A stretch of 64,000 nucleotides of DNA from Sabellastarte sp. h YS-2021 (lineage: Eukaryota > Annelida > Polychaeta > Sabellida > Sabellidae), in NCBI GenBank assembly GCA_964017235.1, contig OZ024931.1, positions 103,620,221 to 103,684,220 on the forward strand, in the 5' to 3' direction. How positions within the stretch are numbered: position 1 is the stretch's first letter; the number at the start of each line of letters is the position of its first letter. The translations under genes and the position numbers were made by a program. Below are positions 1 through 10,184 of this stretch, piece by piece. Under the pieces are notes generated by a model. The model did not search any database. It was given only the letters and a program-made list of their open reading frames with translations, and was not told where the DNA came from.

Positions 1-105
1 AAATATACTGGTAAATATATAAGATATATAAGAAATGAGAGTTTGAAGGTCACAGAGGGAGGTTGAAGGTCAAAGGGGAAGGTGATATAGGTGGAAATAA
101 GGAGG

Positions 106-236
106 ATAATACCCATAAGATGCAAAGGTCAAAATTAAGAAAGGCAGTTGAAAAATTTGAAGTGTATAAAATAATGCCCATAAGATGCAAAGGTCATAAT
201 GAAAAAGCAGTAGAAAATCTTTGGTCTTCATGGAAA
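106..236. repeat. two-copy imperfect tandem repeat, period about 65 bp
   Basis: The segment starting ATAATACCCATAAGATGCAA at 106 recurs from 171 with a few changes. Both copies carry AAAGGTCA and an A-rich tail. The rest of 1-904 shows no gene, only AT-rich sequence and a short GGGA run just before 905. Confidence 0.6.
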
Positions 237-904
237 GAATATAAAATCCAAAAGATAATAAGATGATCAGGTAAAAACAATAAAACACAGACTTCATGTA
301 TAGAAGACAGTATAAAATAACATAACAAACACCTGTGTAACTGTTAAGGACAAGTACCTGTGACTGTCTAGCTCATCTGTAAACACCTTACTGAACTGTG
401 CAATACAGCCCCCTTACATTTACTCAAAAAATGAGAAATATATAAAAAGCCACATTGACAACAGTACAAGCCCCAATGTCTGGTCATTATATGCATTTTA
501 AGGAACTCCACAGAGATGGCAAAGCGTCCAAGCCAAATTACAAAATAAATCATAAAAATAATAAATATTAATTATTCTCCAACACAGAAGGGATCCACAG
601 CCCAGGTAGTACTTGATGTAGGGAGGATCACCTTGCTCGGAGCCACCAGCATACAATACTTGATAACCAAGGCAAGAAGCTGCTAAGTTGCCAACAGAAA
701 TAAGCACACATGAAGATGCCAGTCATAAACAACACCAGCAAATACGAGCCAGCCTACAACTAGAAAACTCAATTAGCATACATAATACACACATATCGTT
801 AATGTGACATTGTTATGTAACATTTATGTAATATTTAAATATGATATTATACAATGATCTTACTCAGAATTACAGGCAAGTATTATTGGGAGGGAGGGAG
901 GGAG

Positions 905-1083
905 GGTGTTTTGATGTTCACTGTCCCACCTCCAAGAACAAAGTGACCGATTTATGGTCAAGAAATTGGTTCAAAGTCTCTTGACCAATGAAATGACCTT
1001 TGACAAAGTGACCATAGTAAAAATAAATATTTAAGGTACACCCCAAAGGAATGAGCCCGGTGGCACCCCAATGCCACCCAGCA
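905..1083 (-). repeat. element 1 direct repeat, 3' copy (A2)
   Basis: This 179-bp stretch is identical to 6568-6746. Its inner end (high coordinates, the 5' side in element sense) carries the hairpin GGTGGCA-loop-TGCCACC at 1059-1078. It is followed by a GGGA-rich tract at its outer edge. Confidence 0.9.
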
Positions 1084-1598
1084 CATTCCCCAGGGGAGGA
1101 AGGACAACAGCATTAGATGCAAGGCCAAATGGGATTATATATTTTATTAAAATAGTAATATATGAAATATATACAGTTACTAATTGATAATACTAACTGA
1201 TTTTTAGCTATTAGGAGAACATATACATATTATAGGGTATTATGAGGAATTTGATTTTAAACAGTATACAAAGGTGTTTGGGCAGATGCCTCACCCATGA
1301 TATAATATACTAATTTTTTAATAATTTGAATAATTTTTTATCCCGAAAATGACAACTGTTTACTACCAGATAGAACCCCACCCCGAAAGAGTGAATGTCC
1401 CATGTAACCAGGAAACACCATAAAGGTGAGGCAAATGCAATTTTAGAATTATGAAATAATTTATAACATTTATAAAGGTCAAAGGGCAAGGTCAGGACCA
1501 GTATATATGTACAAACAGAGGAGGAACTATATGAGATTTTTACAGAGATATTTACTGGTCAATGTGAAAGAAATGGAAAAAGCCACCAAACAGCCAAA
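1084..1598 (-). other. 3' untranslated part of element 1
   Basis: About 515 bp lie between the YR stop codon and the A2 repeat. The segment is AT-rich with no recognisable coding frame. It should contain the B1 repeat if the element is a true Ngaro, but I see no second copy of it left of 905. Confidence 0.4.
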
Positions 1599-2572
1599 CT
1601 AGGAATGTAGTGCTGTACGAAAAGAGTTGGCAACAGGGGAAGTGGCTGAAGGGACAGTTTTAATGTATTTCCAAATGGCCTGAGAGGACCATGTGCCATG
1701 GGCCATTATATCTTGCAAACTGACCCCATGCTGGAAGGCCCACGTAGTGCCACCTTTACGAAACATATGAAAAGTTAAATGTGGAAACTTTAGTGAAGAA
1801 GCCAAAGCTTTAAGGTGTTTTCTAGCCACAGAATCTGTTAAAGTGACAATTTTTCCTTTTTGATAAATGGAAAACAAAGGGGCATTATTGTTCCCTGGGA
1901 CAACTTTAAGCATGGTTTTCAGAAGTGTACAGGGACATAATGGTGAGTCACCTAGATCCAGGACAACTATGGTTCGAACCTCACGTCTATCTTGCAAGGT
2001 CTTTGACCATTTTAAGAGGACAGTAGCACCGGTATCGGAGAAGAAAATATCTCCTCTGCACAATTGTCTTGTAATATCAAATGCTGCCACAGTATGGGGA
2101 AGCAAATTCGACATTCGAAGAAAACTAAAAAATGCAAATGAGTACAAAGCTTTGAAAACTAGAGGGTTTTGGAAAAGTTCACATGCTATCAAGATGGATG
2201 TAAGCATATGTTCTGTAATAATGGTGGGAATATTGGGGGTAAATGGCTTATTCAACCTAATAGCTTTCATGAATAATTGTAATTTTTCATGCCTCAAAGG
2301 TCTAGTAGGTAATGAATAGGTGATGAACATAGCCCTGATAGCAGCTATGTAGTTTGCAATATTATCAGGACTAAGACCATTTTCAACAAGGTATTCAAGA
2401 AACGCAAGTATTATAGAAACATTCACCTGGTTATGTGACAGTCCAGCTGCCACCAGGAAAGCCAGGAAATCTCTAAACATTCTGGTATAGTTCTTTTGAG
2501 TTGCTGGTTTATATGAATTTCTCAGACGCTCCCAAGCCCTGGTAGCCAGCTGGACTGTGGGTGAGGGGAAAT
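1599..2572 (-). CDS. tyrosine recombinase (YR) of element 1
   Basis: This integrates circular or linear DNA copies of the retrotransposon, replacing the DDE integrase of LTR elements. Visible are the first catalytic Arg in FLRMSNL, the HxxR box in HMFRKG, a His in HGTWSS and the nucleophile Tyr in WKYI near the C terminus. The first ATG (2480) falls inside the N-terminal SAM-like domain. The frame stays open upstream to about 2572 and there encodes residues similar to the start of element 2's YR (LATRAWERLR, then KPATQKNYTRMF). The upstream limit coincides with a splice-acceptor-like TTTCAG, so the protein is probably made from a spliced transcript. No internal stop. Confidence 0.85.
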
Positions 2573-2578
2573 CTGAAA
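2573..2578 (-). promoter_or_regulatory. putative 3' splice site at the RT/YR junction of element 1
   Basis: On the minus strand TTTCAG sits directly after the RT stop codon TAA (2579-2581). The YR codon spanning the AG is GAT, with the exon taking AT. Element 2 has the same AG at the same codon and phase (20075-20076). The donor was not identified. Confidence 0.5.
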
Positions 2579-5032
2579 TTATATGTTTTCGTTAAATAAC
2601 ATTAAGTCAATATGTGGATACAACCAAAGATGGTTTGGTAAATAAAAATTTAATTTACGATAATTCTCAGCCGAATTTCTCCATCTTGAAAGTAAGTCAG
2701 CCACAGTGTTTTTAGTACCTGCAATATGTGAAACAATAATTTGTATGTTATATATAGCAGTAAGGAGCCAGACGTTTCGAGCACAGGTGGCCATGACTTC
2801 ATCCCTGGCTCGACCTGTATTGAGAACTTCAACCACAGCTTGGTTGTCACATTTTTTTTTATTGGCCCAAGCTTGGCCCCAAATTTTAAGGGCCACCATA
2901 ACATTGATCATTTCTAAATGATTAATATGGTATTGTTTGTAGTCTCTAGGTATTGGGATTGCATACACAAATTGTTGAAAAACCCCACCTAAACCTGTAA
3001 GACAAGCATCTAGGAAAATAGATTCATCTACAGGACGACTATCATAATATGTAACTCCATTGTAACTATTTAAAAATGTGTTAAACCAATTAAGGTCTTT
3101 GAAGAATGAAGCAGACAAGGGAATTCTTTGATTTTGAAAATATAACCTAAATAAAGCCAACATTCTGTTCAAAAAGAAACGAGCAGGTTTAACACATTTT
3201 GTGATATACAAGAGAGATCCTAATAAGGATTGGAATTGATTTTTTGTAGCATATTTTTTGAAAACCCAGTTATTACATAATGTTTTGATTTCCAGGAGTT
3301 TTTCAGCAGGAATTGAAATGGTCCTGGCTTTAGTATCTATCCGAATGCCTAAGCAAATGGCCGAGGTAGTTGGGGCTACCAGCTTTTCTGGACTTATAGC
3401 TAGTCCAATATCCTGGAGCAATTTGAGTAGAAAGTGATAAGAATTATATATATTGGAGGGAAGGCCAGTATATATAAGGTCATCTATGTAGTTCCAGAGA
3501 CCAGGGAAACCATGTTGACGCATGATATGACGTATGGCGTCGCTACACCTTGTAAAAAAAATTGAACCGTGTCTAAATCCGAACGGAAGCGATAAGTCAG
3601 TATATAAGCCATTATGAGATAAACCAAGCAAATCAATATCCCCAGGGTCGACCCTTATGTGTCTGAAGGCCCTACGAATGTCAACTTTGTAGAGCATTGC
3701 ACCTGGACCCAAGGAATTAAGGGCATTTGTGATATTATCTATAGAAGGATATTGAAGTTGAAAATAAGTATTCAGATATATATGCTTGGAAACTCCATGA
3801 TTGACAGAAAGGTTAGGAGGCCAACTAAGGTCCATTATGGTTCTTCTTTTAGTTGAATTTTGTTTGGATGTGGTCATTAGAGGGGAAACATGAGTGGGGA
3901 TTGGATACTGAGGGAAAGGTCCCAGCATTGCACCAAATTGCAATTCTTCATCAATGTACTTTTGAATGTCTAAAGGAAAGTCTAAGGCAGACTTATGGTT
4001 TTCTAATGTGTCTTGTAACGGAGAATTTCTGTCAAAATCTAGAGGAAAACCAAAAGAAATCAAATCTGGTAGTTGTTGATCCCAATAATTTCTAAGATGG
4101 TGTTTCCATCTATGTGCCTTAAGTTGACCTTGAATAGGTATTCTACAACCTAAGAAGTTTGGCTTACCACTTTGTCTGATCATAGTATGAGCTTGAAATA
4201 TATCTGGGATTTCTTCATACTTCTTTTCCATCCCTATATATAATTCAAGTGGAGTCAAAGGAACAAATCCTATATGACTTGCAGTTTGTTGTATACATTT
4301 GTTATAATCTGTGCAAGCATATTTATTTTCTAAAATTTCCTGTGGAATGGAATGAGTATGAATATCAAGTGTATTGTCATAGTTTTGATACACATCTGAT
4401 AAACCCATAATAGGTTTTTGAAATTGTTGGATACAGCCATTATGGTGAGCATAACTGTTTGAGGTAGAATATATTGGAATTGTGGCAAGATGCTGGCCAT
4501 TGTCAGTTGCTGGTGAATTATCCACTGTAATTTGTGGTGCCTGGGAAGTAACGTTTATGGCCAGTTCACTACTAGGCGGAGTGTAATTTGTTACATCCAT
4601 GTGTATTTTTTGTTGGTTTTTTAATTTTTTCTTTTTATTGACAGAACCAGTAGCCTTGGTTTCCTTGCTAGCATCACTCTGATTTGTGTCTAATGAAATA
4701 TCATTGTGACCTGCATTAACCCTATCAACTTGGTCAACATTGTGATAACTTTGGTCTTCTCCAGCTTCAGTACCTGGTATTGTTTCCAAAATGGCAAACC
4801 TATTCTTGATGTAAGTAGAATCAGTTGTTTTCGTTTGGAGAGGTTGAGGGGAAGTGAAGAATTTTTTAGGTAGGTTATGACCTTGAATTTTGTTGTAAGT
4901 CATAACACCCGTTTTACTAGATACGACTTTTAGACGAGTTTGCTTGGGAGAAGGAAAGGAATGCACTCCAACGCCATTATGAGATATTTGAGTATCAAGG
5001 AAACTTGATCTTGTAGTGGTTGTTTGACAACC
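2579..5032 (-). CDS. reverse transcriptase-RNase H of element 1
   Basis: Polymerase that copies the element RNA and removes the RNA template. The open frame runs 5032-2579. Its first codons have no good ATG, and the frame overlaps ORF2, lying -1 relative to it. A Ser/Thr/Asn-rich N-terminal third is followed by RT motifs: VDIRRAFRHIRVDPGD, LPFGFRHGS and the active site YIDDLIY, then CLGIRID. RNase H follows with LDACLTGLGG, HLEMINVMVAL, KCDNQAVVEVL and a final GTKNTVADLLSRW. The D-E-D-D set appears complete. The order and the PFGFRHGS variant match DIRS-order elements, not Gypsy or Copia. No stop interrupts about 800 codons. Confidence 0.88.
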   Translation of the reverse strand, partial: GCQTTTTRSSFLDTQISHNGVGVHSFPSPKQTRLKVVSSKTGVMTYNKIQGHNLPKKFFTSPQPLQTKTTDSTYIKNRFAILETIPGTEAGEDQSYHNVDQVDRVNAGHNDISLDTNQSDASKETKATGSVNKKKKLKNQQKIHMDVTNYTPPSSELAINVTSQAPQITVDNSPATDNGQHLATIPIYSTSNSYAHHNGCIQQFQKPIMGLSDVYQNYDNTLDIHTHSIPQEILENKYACTDYNKCIQQTASHIGFVPLTPLELYIGMEKKYEEIPDIFQAHTMIRQSGKPNFLGCRIPIQGQLKAHRWKHHLRNYWDQQLPDLISFGFPLDFDRNSPLQDTLENHKSALDFPLDIQKYIDEELQFGAMLGPFPQYPIPTHVSPLMTTSKQNSTKRRTIMDLSWPPNLSVNHGVSKHIYLNTYFQLQYPSIDNITNALNSLGPGAMLYKVDIRRAFRHIRVDPGDIDLLGLSHNGLYTDLSLPFGFRHGSIFFTRCSDAIRHIMRQHGFPGLWNYIDDLIYTGLPSNIYNSYHFLLKLLQDIGLAISPEKLVAPTTSAICLGIRIDTKARTISIPAEKLLEIKTLCNNWVFKKYATKNQFQSLLGSLLYITKCVKPARFFLNRMLALFRLYFQNQRIPLSASFFKDLNWFNTFLNSYNGVTYYDSRPVDESIFLDACLTGLGGVFQQFVYAIPIPRDYKQYHINHLEMINVMVALKIWGQAWANKKKCDNQAVVEVLNTGRARDEVMATCARNVWLLTAIYNIQIIVSHIAGTKNTVADLLSRWRNSAENYRKLNFYLPNHLWLYPHIDLMLFNENI

Positions 5033-5199
5033 TCAGCAAACGTACGACCATCGCGTTTGTTTTGAAACGCTTTAAATGTGTGCCACCATCTTGACCACTG
5101 ATTTTTATGAACTGCATATTCTAGTTTACCTTGTTTTGACCAAACATATCTATCACAATGGATGTGGAATTGACCAGTGTCCACATCCAAGCCTATTCG
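4930..5199 (-). CDS. small ORF2 of element 1, reached by -1 frameshift from gag
   Basis: About 90 codons lie in the -1 frame relative to gag, from the slippery site to a TAA at 4930. The frame extends upstream inside gag as a shadow to 5283, but only the part after the gag stop is conserved in element 2. Shared features are Arg-Tyr-Val (DRYVW against TRYIV), a Trp-rich stretch (NQWSRWW against EQWLKWF) and a motif RTFAEVVK against RSYADIVK. The last resembles the Y/F-A-D/E-V-V motif seen in ORF1 proteins of some retroelements. No ATG is available at the gag stop here (ATAG instead of ATGA), so frameshifting is the likelier route. Function unknown. Confidence 0.6.
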   Translation of the reverse strand, partial: RIGLDVDTGQFHIHCDRYVWSKQGKLEYAVHKNQWSRWWHTFKAFQNKRDGRTFAEVVKQPLQDQVSLILKYLIMALECIPFLLPSKLV

Positions 5200-5205
5200 T
5201 TTTTT
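5159..5205 (-). promoter_or_regulatory. -1 programmed frameshift signal at the gag end, element 1
   Basis: In the gag frame the heptamer A AAA AAC occupies 5205-5199, one sense codon (GAA) before the TAG stop. A 9-nt spacer (5198-5190) leads into a 10-bp perfect stem: TGGATGTGGA at 5189-5180 pairs with TCCACATCCA at 5168-5159 around an 11-nt loop. The slip enters the ORF2 frame exactly. Element 2 has the same arrangement with a different stem. Confidence 0.8.
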
Positions 5206-6410
5206 GAATTTTTTAATTTGTTCCTGCAATCTAGATCTGAATGAGCAAAAGATTTGCCCAGTTTTTCGAAGCATGTAGAACAAACGTGTCGGTACAACAC
5301 ACCTTTTGTTTCATGTGTTTTCGGAAAACTGCAAGTATTTTGGTTGAAAAACTGACATGGCATGGTTTTGCTATATTTCTGTGCAGCTCTGGTTCCATTA
5401 TTTTGAGTTTTACTTTGATTTTGTGGCATATGTCTTTGAGCATTTGCTCTTCTTATTCTATCAATTTTTTCCGATTCCGATAAATCCCTAATCTCACCCT
5501 GCTCCATTCTGCATAACAGCACGGCGTGACCGGCCTTTGCCGCACCCCAGGAAAAATCCTGAGCATCTTCCAATAAAGCGACCATATAGTCTAACATATG
5601 TTCTTTTAATTTTGAATTTTTTTCTTCTTTGATGGTGCGGCAAAAGCCAGTCACCCATTGTAAAACCGTGAGCTGATCATAGGATATTCTTTCTTTGTTT
5701 GAACCTGACAGAACATGCTCGTGAGGCCAACGAACGCGATTTTTTACAAATATATCAACACCACCTCTTTGTGACTTGATTTTTGTATCAGTACCTGTAG
5801 CATTTAGACGAGTAAGTTCTTCCAATCTTTGTTGGACTTGCTCTTGTATGGTGGCGTTCTGTCTAAGCTCAACCAAGTTTGGTAAGGTAGGAGTCGTAAC
5901 TGGGTGAGGCACAGAGCTTACAGAAGCTAATTTGGAAGAAGACTTTTTGTTGGGACTACTTGTTTTTGTTTTCTTGTTGCTTTTTATCAGTTCCGGATTC
6001 GAAGTTTTCTTACATCCGGTATTTTCCAATTTATCCAGCCTTTTTCCTAGCTGATCAAGTTTGCTTAAAATTTGTTGATTAACAAGCATTTGAACATTGC
6101 CGCCATCACTGCCAGATGAACTGGCCTGTTGACTGCTTCTTTCTATGCTGTTGTCCTCATCCGACATTTTATTTGAATTGCTATCCGAAGTGTCTGACAT
6201 ATCCACCAAAGCAGAACAATCTAATTCGCTAAGACTAGAAATATCTGACTCCGAATTGACTGTATCAACAGTTTGTTTAGTATTCAGCAAGGTATTCAAG
6301 AATTCTACATCAGTACACGTTTGAATTTCAACGGGTATTGTTACACTTTCATGTTTACCAGAACGCAAGTTATACTGCCTGTTATTCTCCATAAGATACA
6401 CATGAATCAA
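5193..6410 (-). CDS. gag-like protein of element 1 (405 aa)
   Basis: Putative nucleocapsid protein. It starts at an ATG and opens with YNLRSGKHESV, followed by an acidic Ser/Asp-rich region, a short heptad-like segment (LDQLGKRLDKLEN), a basic Lys/Ser stretch and a conserved globular region (RVRWPHEHVLSG, SYDQLTVLQWVTGF, DAQDFSW, AGHAVLL). The C terminus holds a Cys/His cluster (PCQFFNQNTC, H in THETKG, HVCSTC, then H and C) that could bind zinc. Element 2's gag aligns along the whole length with the same Cys/His spacing. It ends at the frameshift heptamer. No homologous host gene is recognised. Confidence 0.8.
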   Translation of the reverse strand: MIHVYLMENNRQYNLRSGKHESVTIPVEIQTCTDVEFLNTLLNTKQTVDTVNSESDISSLSELDCSALVDMSDTSDSNSNKMSDEDNSIERSSQQASSSGSDGGNVQMLVNQQILSKLDQLGKRLDKLENTGCKKTSNPELIKSNKKTKTSSPNKKSSSKLASVSSVPHPVTTPTLPNLVELRQNATIQEQVQQRLEELTRLNATGTDTKIKSQRGGVDIFVKNRVRWPHEHVLSGSNKERISYDQLTVLQWVTGFCRTIKEEKNSKLKEHMLDYMVALLEDAQDFSWGAAKAGHAVLLCRMEQGEIRDLSESEKIDRIRRANAQRHMPQNQSKTQNNGTRAAQKYSKTMPCQFFNQNTCSFPKTHETKGVLYRHVCSTCFEKLGKSFAHSDLDCRNKLKNSKNE

Positions 6411-6567
6411 GAAAACTAAAACAATACCTAAACTATAATGTTACATTAAAAAGTTACTAAAATACTAAAATACTGTAAACGTAAATATTCATATAAATTT
6501 TAAAGATACAAAGCCCAACACGTGGTTGCACCCAGACAGCTTGAGTAATGTTGATCTGTTGAAGTCT

Positions 6568-6746
6568 GGTGTTTTGATGTTCACTGTCCCACCTCCAAGA
6601 ACAAAGTGACCGATTTATGGTCAAGAAATTGGTTCAAAGTCTCTTGACCAATGAAATGACCTTTGACAAAGTGACCATAGTAAAAATAAATATTTAAGGT
6701 ACACCCCAAAGGAATGAGCCCGGTGGCACCCCAATGCCACCCAGCA
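6568..6746 (-). repeat. element 1 direct repeat, 5' copy (A1)
   Basis: Identical to 905-1083 over 179 bp. In element sense it begins TGCTGGGTGGCA and includes the tip hairpin. The gag ATG lies about 340 bp from its outer edge. The promoter probably lies in or just after it, but no TATA box is evident. Confidence 0.9.
6722..6741 (-). other. terminal hairpin of element 1
   Basis: In element sense GGTGGCA (7 nt), loop TTGGGG, then TGCCACC form a perfect 7-bp stem, followed by GGGCTCATT. The second copy lies at 1059-1078. Element 2 carries the equivalent at 15802-15823 with a base-pair swap and one extra pair. Confidence 0.8.
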
Positions 6747-9700
6747 AATTCTTATTGACTGGCCACAAAGTCAGCAAATGCAGCCTGGATAGTATGATAT
6801 TACGAATGCAGAAACATTGGCGATAACAATCAGATATTCAGATGAATGAAATTCTGTTTTTATTTATTTTTTAAAGTTAACCAAAGACTGTTGCATATCT
6901 AATCACAGATTGATGATATCATTGAAAAATAATTTAGACTATTTCCTTAAGACTTTGCAAACACAACATTTTAAACATATCAAAGAAGTGGAATTTATTT
7001 GACTTAATTATCCCCTTTCTTGATAAAGATTTCTTTTCAAACTATTTTGTATCCCTTTTCAAATAAGGAACTACCCCTGGTTTTATTTCACATACTCATT
7101 AGAGAAAAGGTTTTCCCAGAAAAGACAAAACTATTGATAACCAAGACATGTCAAAGAAAAGAGAGAAAAAGTATTAATTTACTTAATTGGCATTTAACAA
7201 TTATTCTTTCCGATATTTTATAGTTTAAGAGACAAAGAAACAGTTGACACATGTCATTTCTTTAGAAGGTTCAGGTGGTTTGTTAGATCTCATGATATGT
7301 TTGGATCTGTGTGACTGGGTTCACTGGGGTCTCACCACAAGTTGGCAGTTTGTTGGTTGATTCTTCAGAAAGTCTTTAAACATATCAATAAGTATGTGGT
7401 GAGAGATTCCCCCCTGGTCATATTGAGCACACATCGAATAATTGCCTAAACAAATATTGATACAAAAACGTCTCTTCAGAGAGAGAGGGGAGGGCAATAA
7501 ACAGGCCCAGGTGGCCTTATTAAAAATATCACTTTCTTCACTAAATCTGTGTAAACAGGAGTTTCTTCTGTCATAAACATGGGAACAGACTAGCCAGAAT
7601 TGATTTAAAATCTTAAGTGCAACCTTAACTAGAAATATACTTATGTGTTGTTTCATTCTCGACAGTTGCATCATTTATAGCTCTGCGTCAGGTAGTAGCT
7701 GAATGAAGTACACTGATACCGGAATTTCGGCAAGTACACCGTATGAATAGTATATAAATCATCCTGTACTTATTGAATGCATGATGCAATAACTTACCGG
7801 AAGCTTTTACTGACACTTTTCTTGTTGTACTACCGCATTCGAAAATCACCAACTCTAAATGAAGTCTTCAACTACCAACTTTAAAGTCCGCATTCGTGTG
7901 AATTGTTCATCTGATTAGGTTGAGTTTATGATACAACAAAAGGGGAATAAACATCTGTGTCAGATAAGGCAGATCTAGCATTGAAAACACAGGTTTGCCA
8001 CATGGAAAGTGTCAACAAAGGTCCTTGTCGAGTGGGGGTATTCGAGTAAACTGACCCCAGTGTTGGCTGTGTTCGTGGTGTACAGAGTGCTAGGGGATTA
8101 AAATGACTTCACCCCAGGCCACGGGTGTATGCAACCAGTGTTAATCAGTGGAGAAAGGGCCATTTGTTTGCACTTCTGTTGTGTTAGTGTATTTCAATAA
8201 AAAACCGTTCTCATTCCATAGGATTGAGAGTGAAATAACCTTAAGTTAAAACTCTTTTTTCCTAATTATGGTGATCATTCTGGGAATACCATTTGATATG
8301 GTGGATGTTAATCAGTTGCTACACCTGTGGTCTTGCATTCTATGAACTATATACTAGTTCAGTACGAGAGGGTCACAAAGAAGTCCTCCTCACATCCTTG
8401 GTACATTAAGGTCTCCAGTTATAGCTTAACTCCAGCCAGTACCCAGGTCTGTCTGTGTGTGGGTCCCGCAGGTCAGCCGAGTGACACTGAGACCCTCCTT
8501 CTTCCTTTCACACTCTCTTCTTATGGTTAAACCATTCAACTCTGTGTAATTAACCTTGTCTGAATCACTTGAACAGTTTGAACAAGTAATAATTGATCCC
8601 CGAAGCTCTCACTTCCCAGGGACCTCTGTTTAAGCACTCTTTGTCTTTCACCTGTGTTCTGTTATTGGATGACCGGGGATGGTCCTTCGTGTGTGTTTGC
8701 TGGGCTTATTAACATCCCACTGAGATCCATTCTCTCTAATAAACCGCATTGTCCAGGTGCCTATAGTAAAAACACACCACCACCTCAGGGCAAGAACAGA
8801 AAAGATTAATAAAGGAAATCTAACTATTAAAGGAAGGTAGCAAATCTCCATGTTACACAGCAACACAATAAACCCCCTTGCAAAGATCTCCCTGGTATGC
8901 CTTCTGGGATACAAAAAATACAGCTGTAATTCTATTTTAAGCCCATCTAAGACACATTTACTCTTCTTTTGTTTACAGTTAAATTTATATTCAACCTATT
9001 TGACCAATCACTGAAGAACTCTGGCTTAGCATCAGTCTTGCTTATGTTTTTTGAAAGATAGTTTCACTGGTTCTAGTAGTTCAAATGACAATCACCTCTA
9101 CCCTCTCTGTTCATTTTATTGAGTGACCAAAGACCTTGTACAATGAAGTTCATCCACTGTTACCTAGTAGCAAAATATTGAACTTTGGTATACAAAACTT
9201 TGGTATACAAATACAGGATTATTATTTTAAAAGGAAAAGGAGGGAAAAAATGAACTCAAACACACACAAACTCCCTACTTCAGGCAATATTTAATGATCT
9301 TTCTCATTCTCTAAGATTACCAACCTTACAAATATCTAAAGTTTTAACTCTCAGTGAATAATGTGACCTTATAGATCAGCAGACAAACACATCATGTCAG
9401 TTTAGTGATCACATATGGATGGCAATATGTATTCCATTTAGGTGGCCATAGATTTGTATTTCAAGTTTTGCAATAGCTGCATAATTGTAAATTTCTAAGC
9501 ATGATCAAGGAATTCAGTGGTTAATCCACTTTATAAGGACAGCACACACCAATACAGTTTACCTGCTCATTTAGATGCCACATCATGCTCATTCATTCCA
9601 CAATTCCTTTATGCTGAAATGATGTATTAAAATAATCTAATTAATCTAAAAATACCAACAGTTTACAAGAACTGCCAGTCTCATTAGTTAGGCAAATATA

Positions 9701-10179
9701 CCTCTGACTGAAGTTCATTGTGGATATTATGTAGCTACAACTCCTTAAGTGAACAAATGTGGTGGCTTCGAGAGATTTTCATGGAAAATAGAGAAATGAG
9801 GTCATAATCAGCTATTACTGTCATTGCATGATGTAGACACTTAAGTATGCATATAAAGTTGTATAAGTACAGCCTCACTCGATGATGAATTACAATCACA
9901 TTTTTCAAACATGACCAGTAACTAGTGTTGCAAAAGTGACCACATTCACTGGTACTTCTGTCAAATGTCAGGGTTTTCTTTGATCCAAGATTCGAACCTG
10001 AGACTACAGAGGAGAAAATCAAGTGGTCAAATTCCAAACTTATTACTAGAATATCAGAATGTAAACTTCCAATCTTCATGTAATAGAATAAAGCAAATCT
10101 ACCTTGAACAAGAATATGTTGCCAAACAACACTTGAACTGTAGGGGATTTACCAGAAACAAGGCTGAAACGGGTTAAAC
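6747..10179. other. no gene recognised
   Basis: AT-rich sequence with scattered short frames that lack family motifs or splice-flanked continuity. A small direct duplication, ACTTTGGTATACAAA, lies at about 9182-9211. A possible 109-nt exon on the minus strand near 8652-8760 is discussed under rejected items. Confidence 0.5.
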
Positions 10180-10184
10180 TCTAC

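Larger units (their letters stand above)
905..6746 (-). mobile_element. element 1: apparently intact tyrosine-recombinase retrotransposon (Ngaro/DIRS order)
   Basis: In element orientation (right to left) it holds a terminal repeat, gag, a small ORF2, RT-RNase H, tyrosine recombinase and a second terminal repeat. Two 179-bp direct repeats at 905-1083 and 6568-6746 are identical base for base. The YR gene in place of a DDE integrase, and direct rather than inverted repeats, point to a Ngaro-like element with split direct repeats. I could not identify the second (B) repeat pair expected for Ngaro, so the true outer end may lie left of 905. No stop codon interrupts the four frames. Perfect repeats and open frames suggest recent insertion. 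Confidence 0.85.

Noticed and set aside
1867-2319. 150-aa ORF on the plus strand inside the YR of element 1
   Set aside because: Antisense shadow of the recombinase frame.
905-6746. Interpreting the 179-bp direct repeats as LTRs of a Gypsy/BEL element
   Set aside because: The repeats lack TG...CA ends, no target duplication flanks them, there is no protease or DDE integrase, and a tyrosine recombinase is present.
7321-7674. 117-aa ORF on the minus strand
   Set aside because: No recognisable motif, no homologue known to me, and the length is compatible with chance in AT-rich DNA.
8355-8375. CAGTACGAGAGG resembles the sarcin-ricin loop of large-subunit rRNA
   Set aside because: Only 12 bases match and the surroundings do not resemble rRNA; chance is sufficient.
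8652-8760. Possible 109-nt exon on the minus strand with ACTATAG acceptor and CACAG|GTGAAAG donor
   Set aside because: Splice sites are plausible and one frame stays open, but the peptide matches nothing I recognise and no neighbouring exon could be linked.
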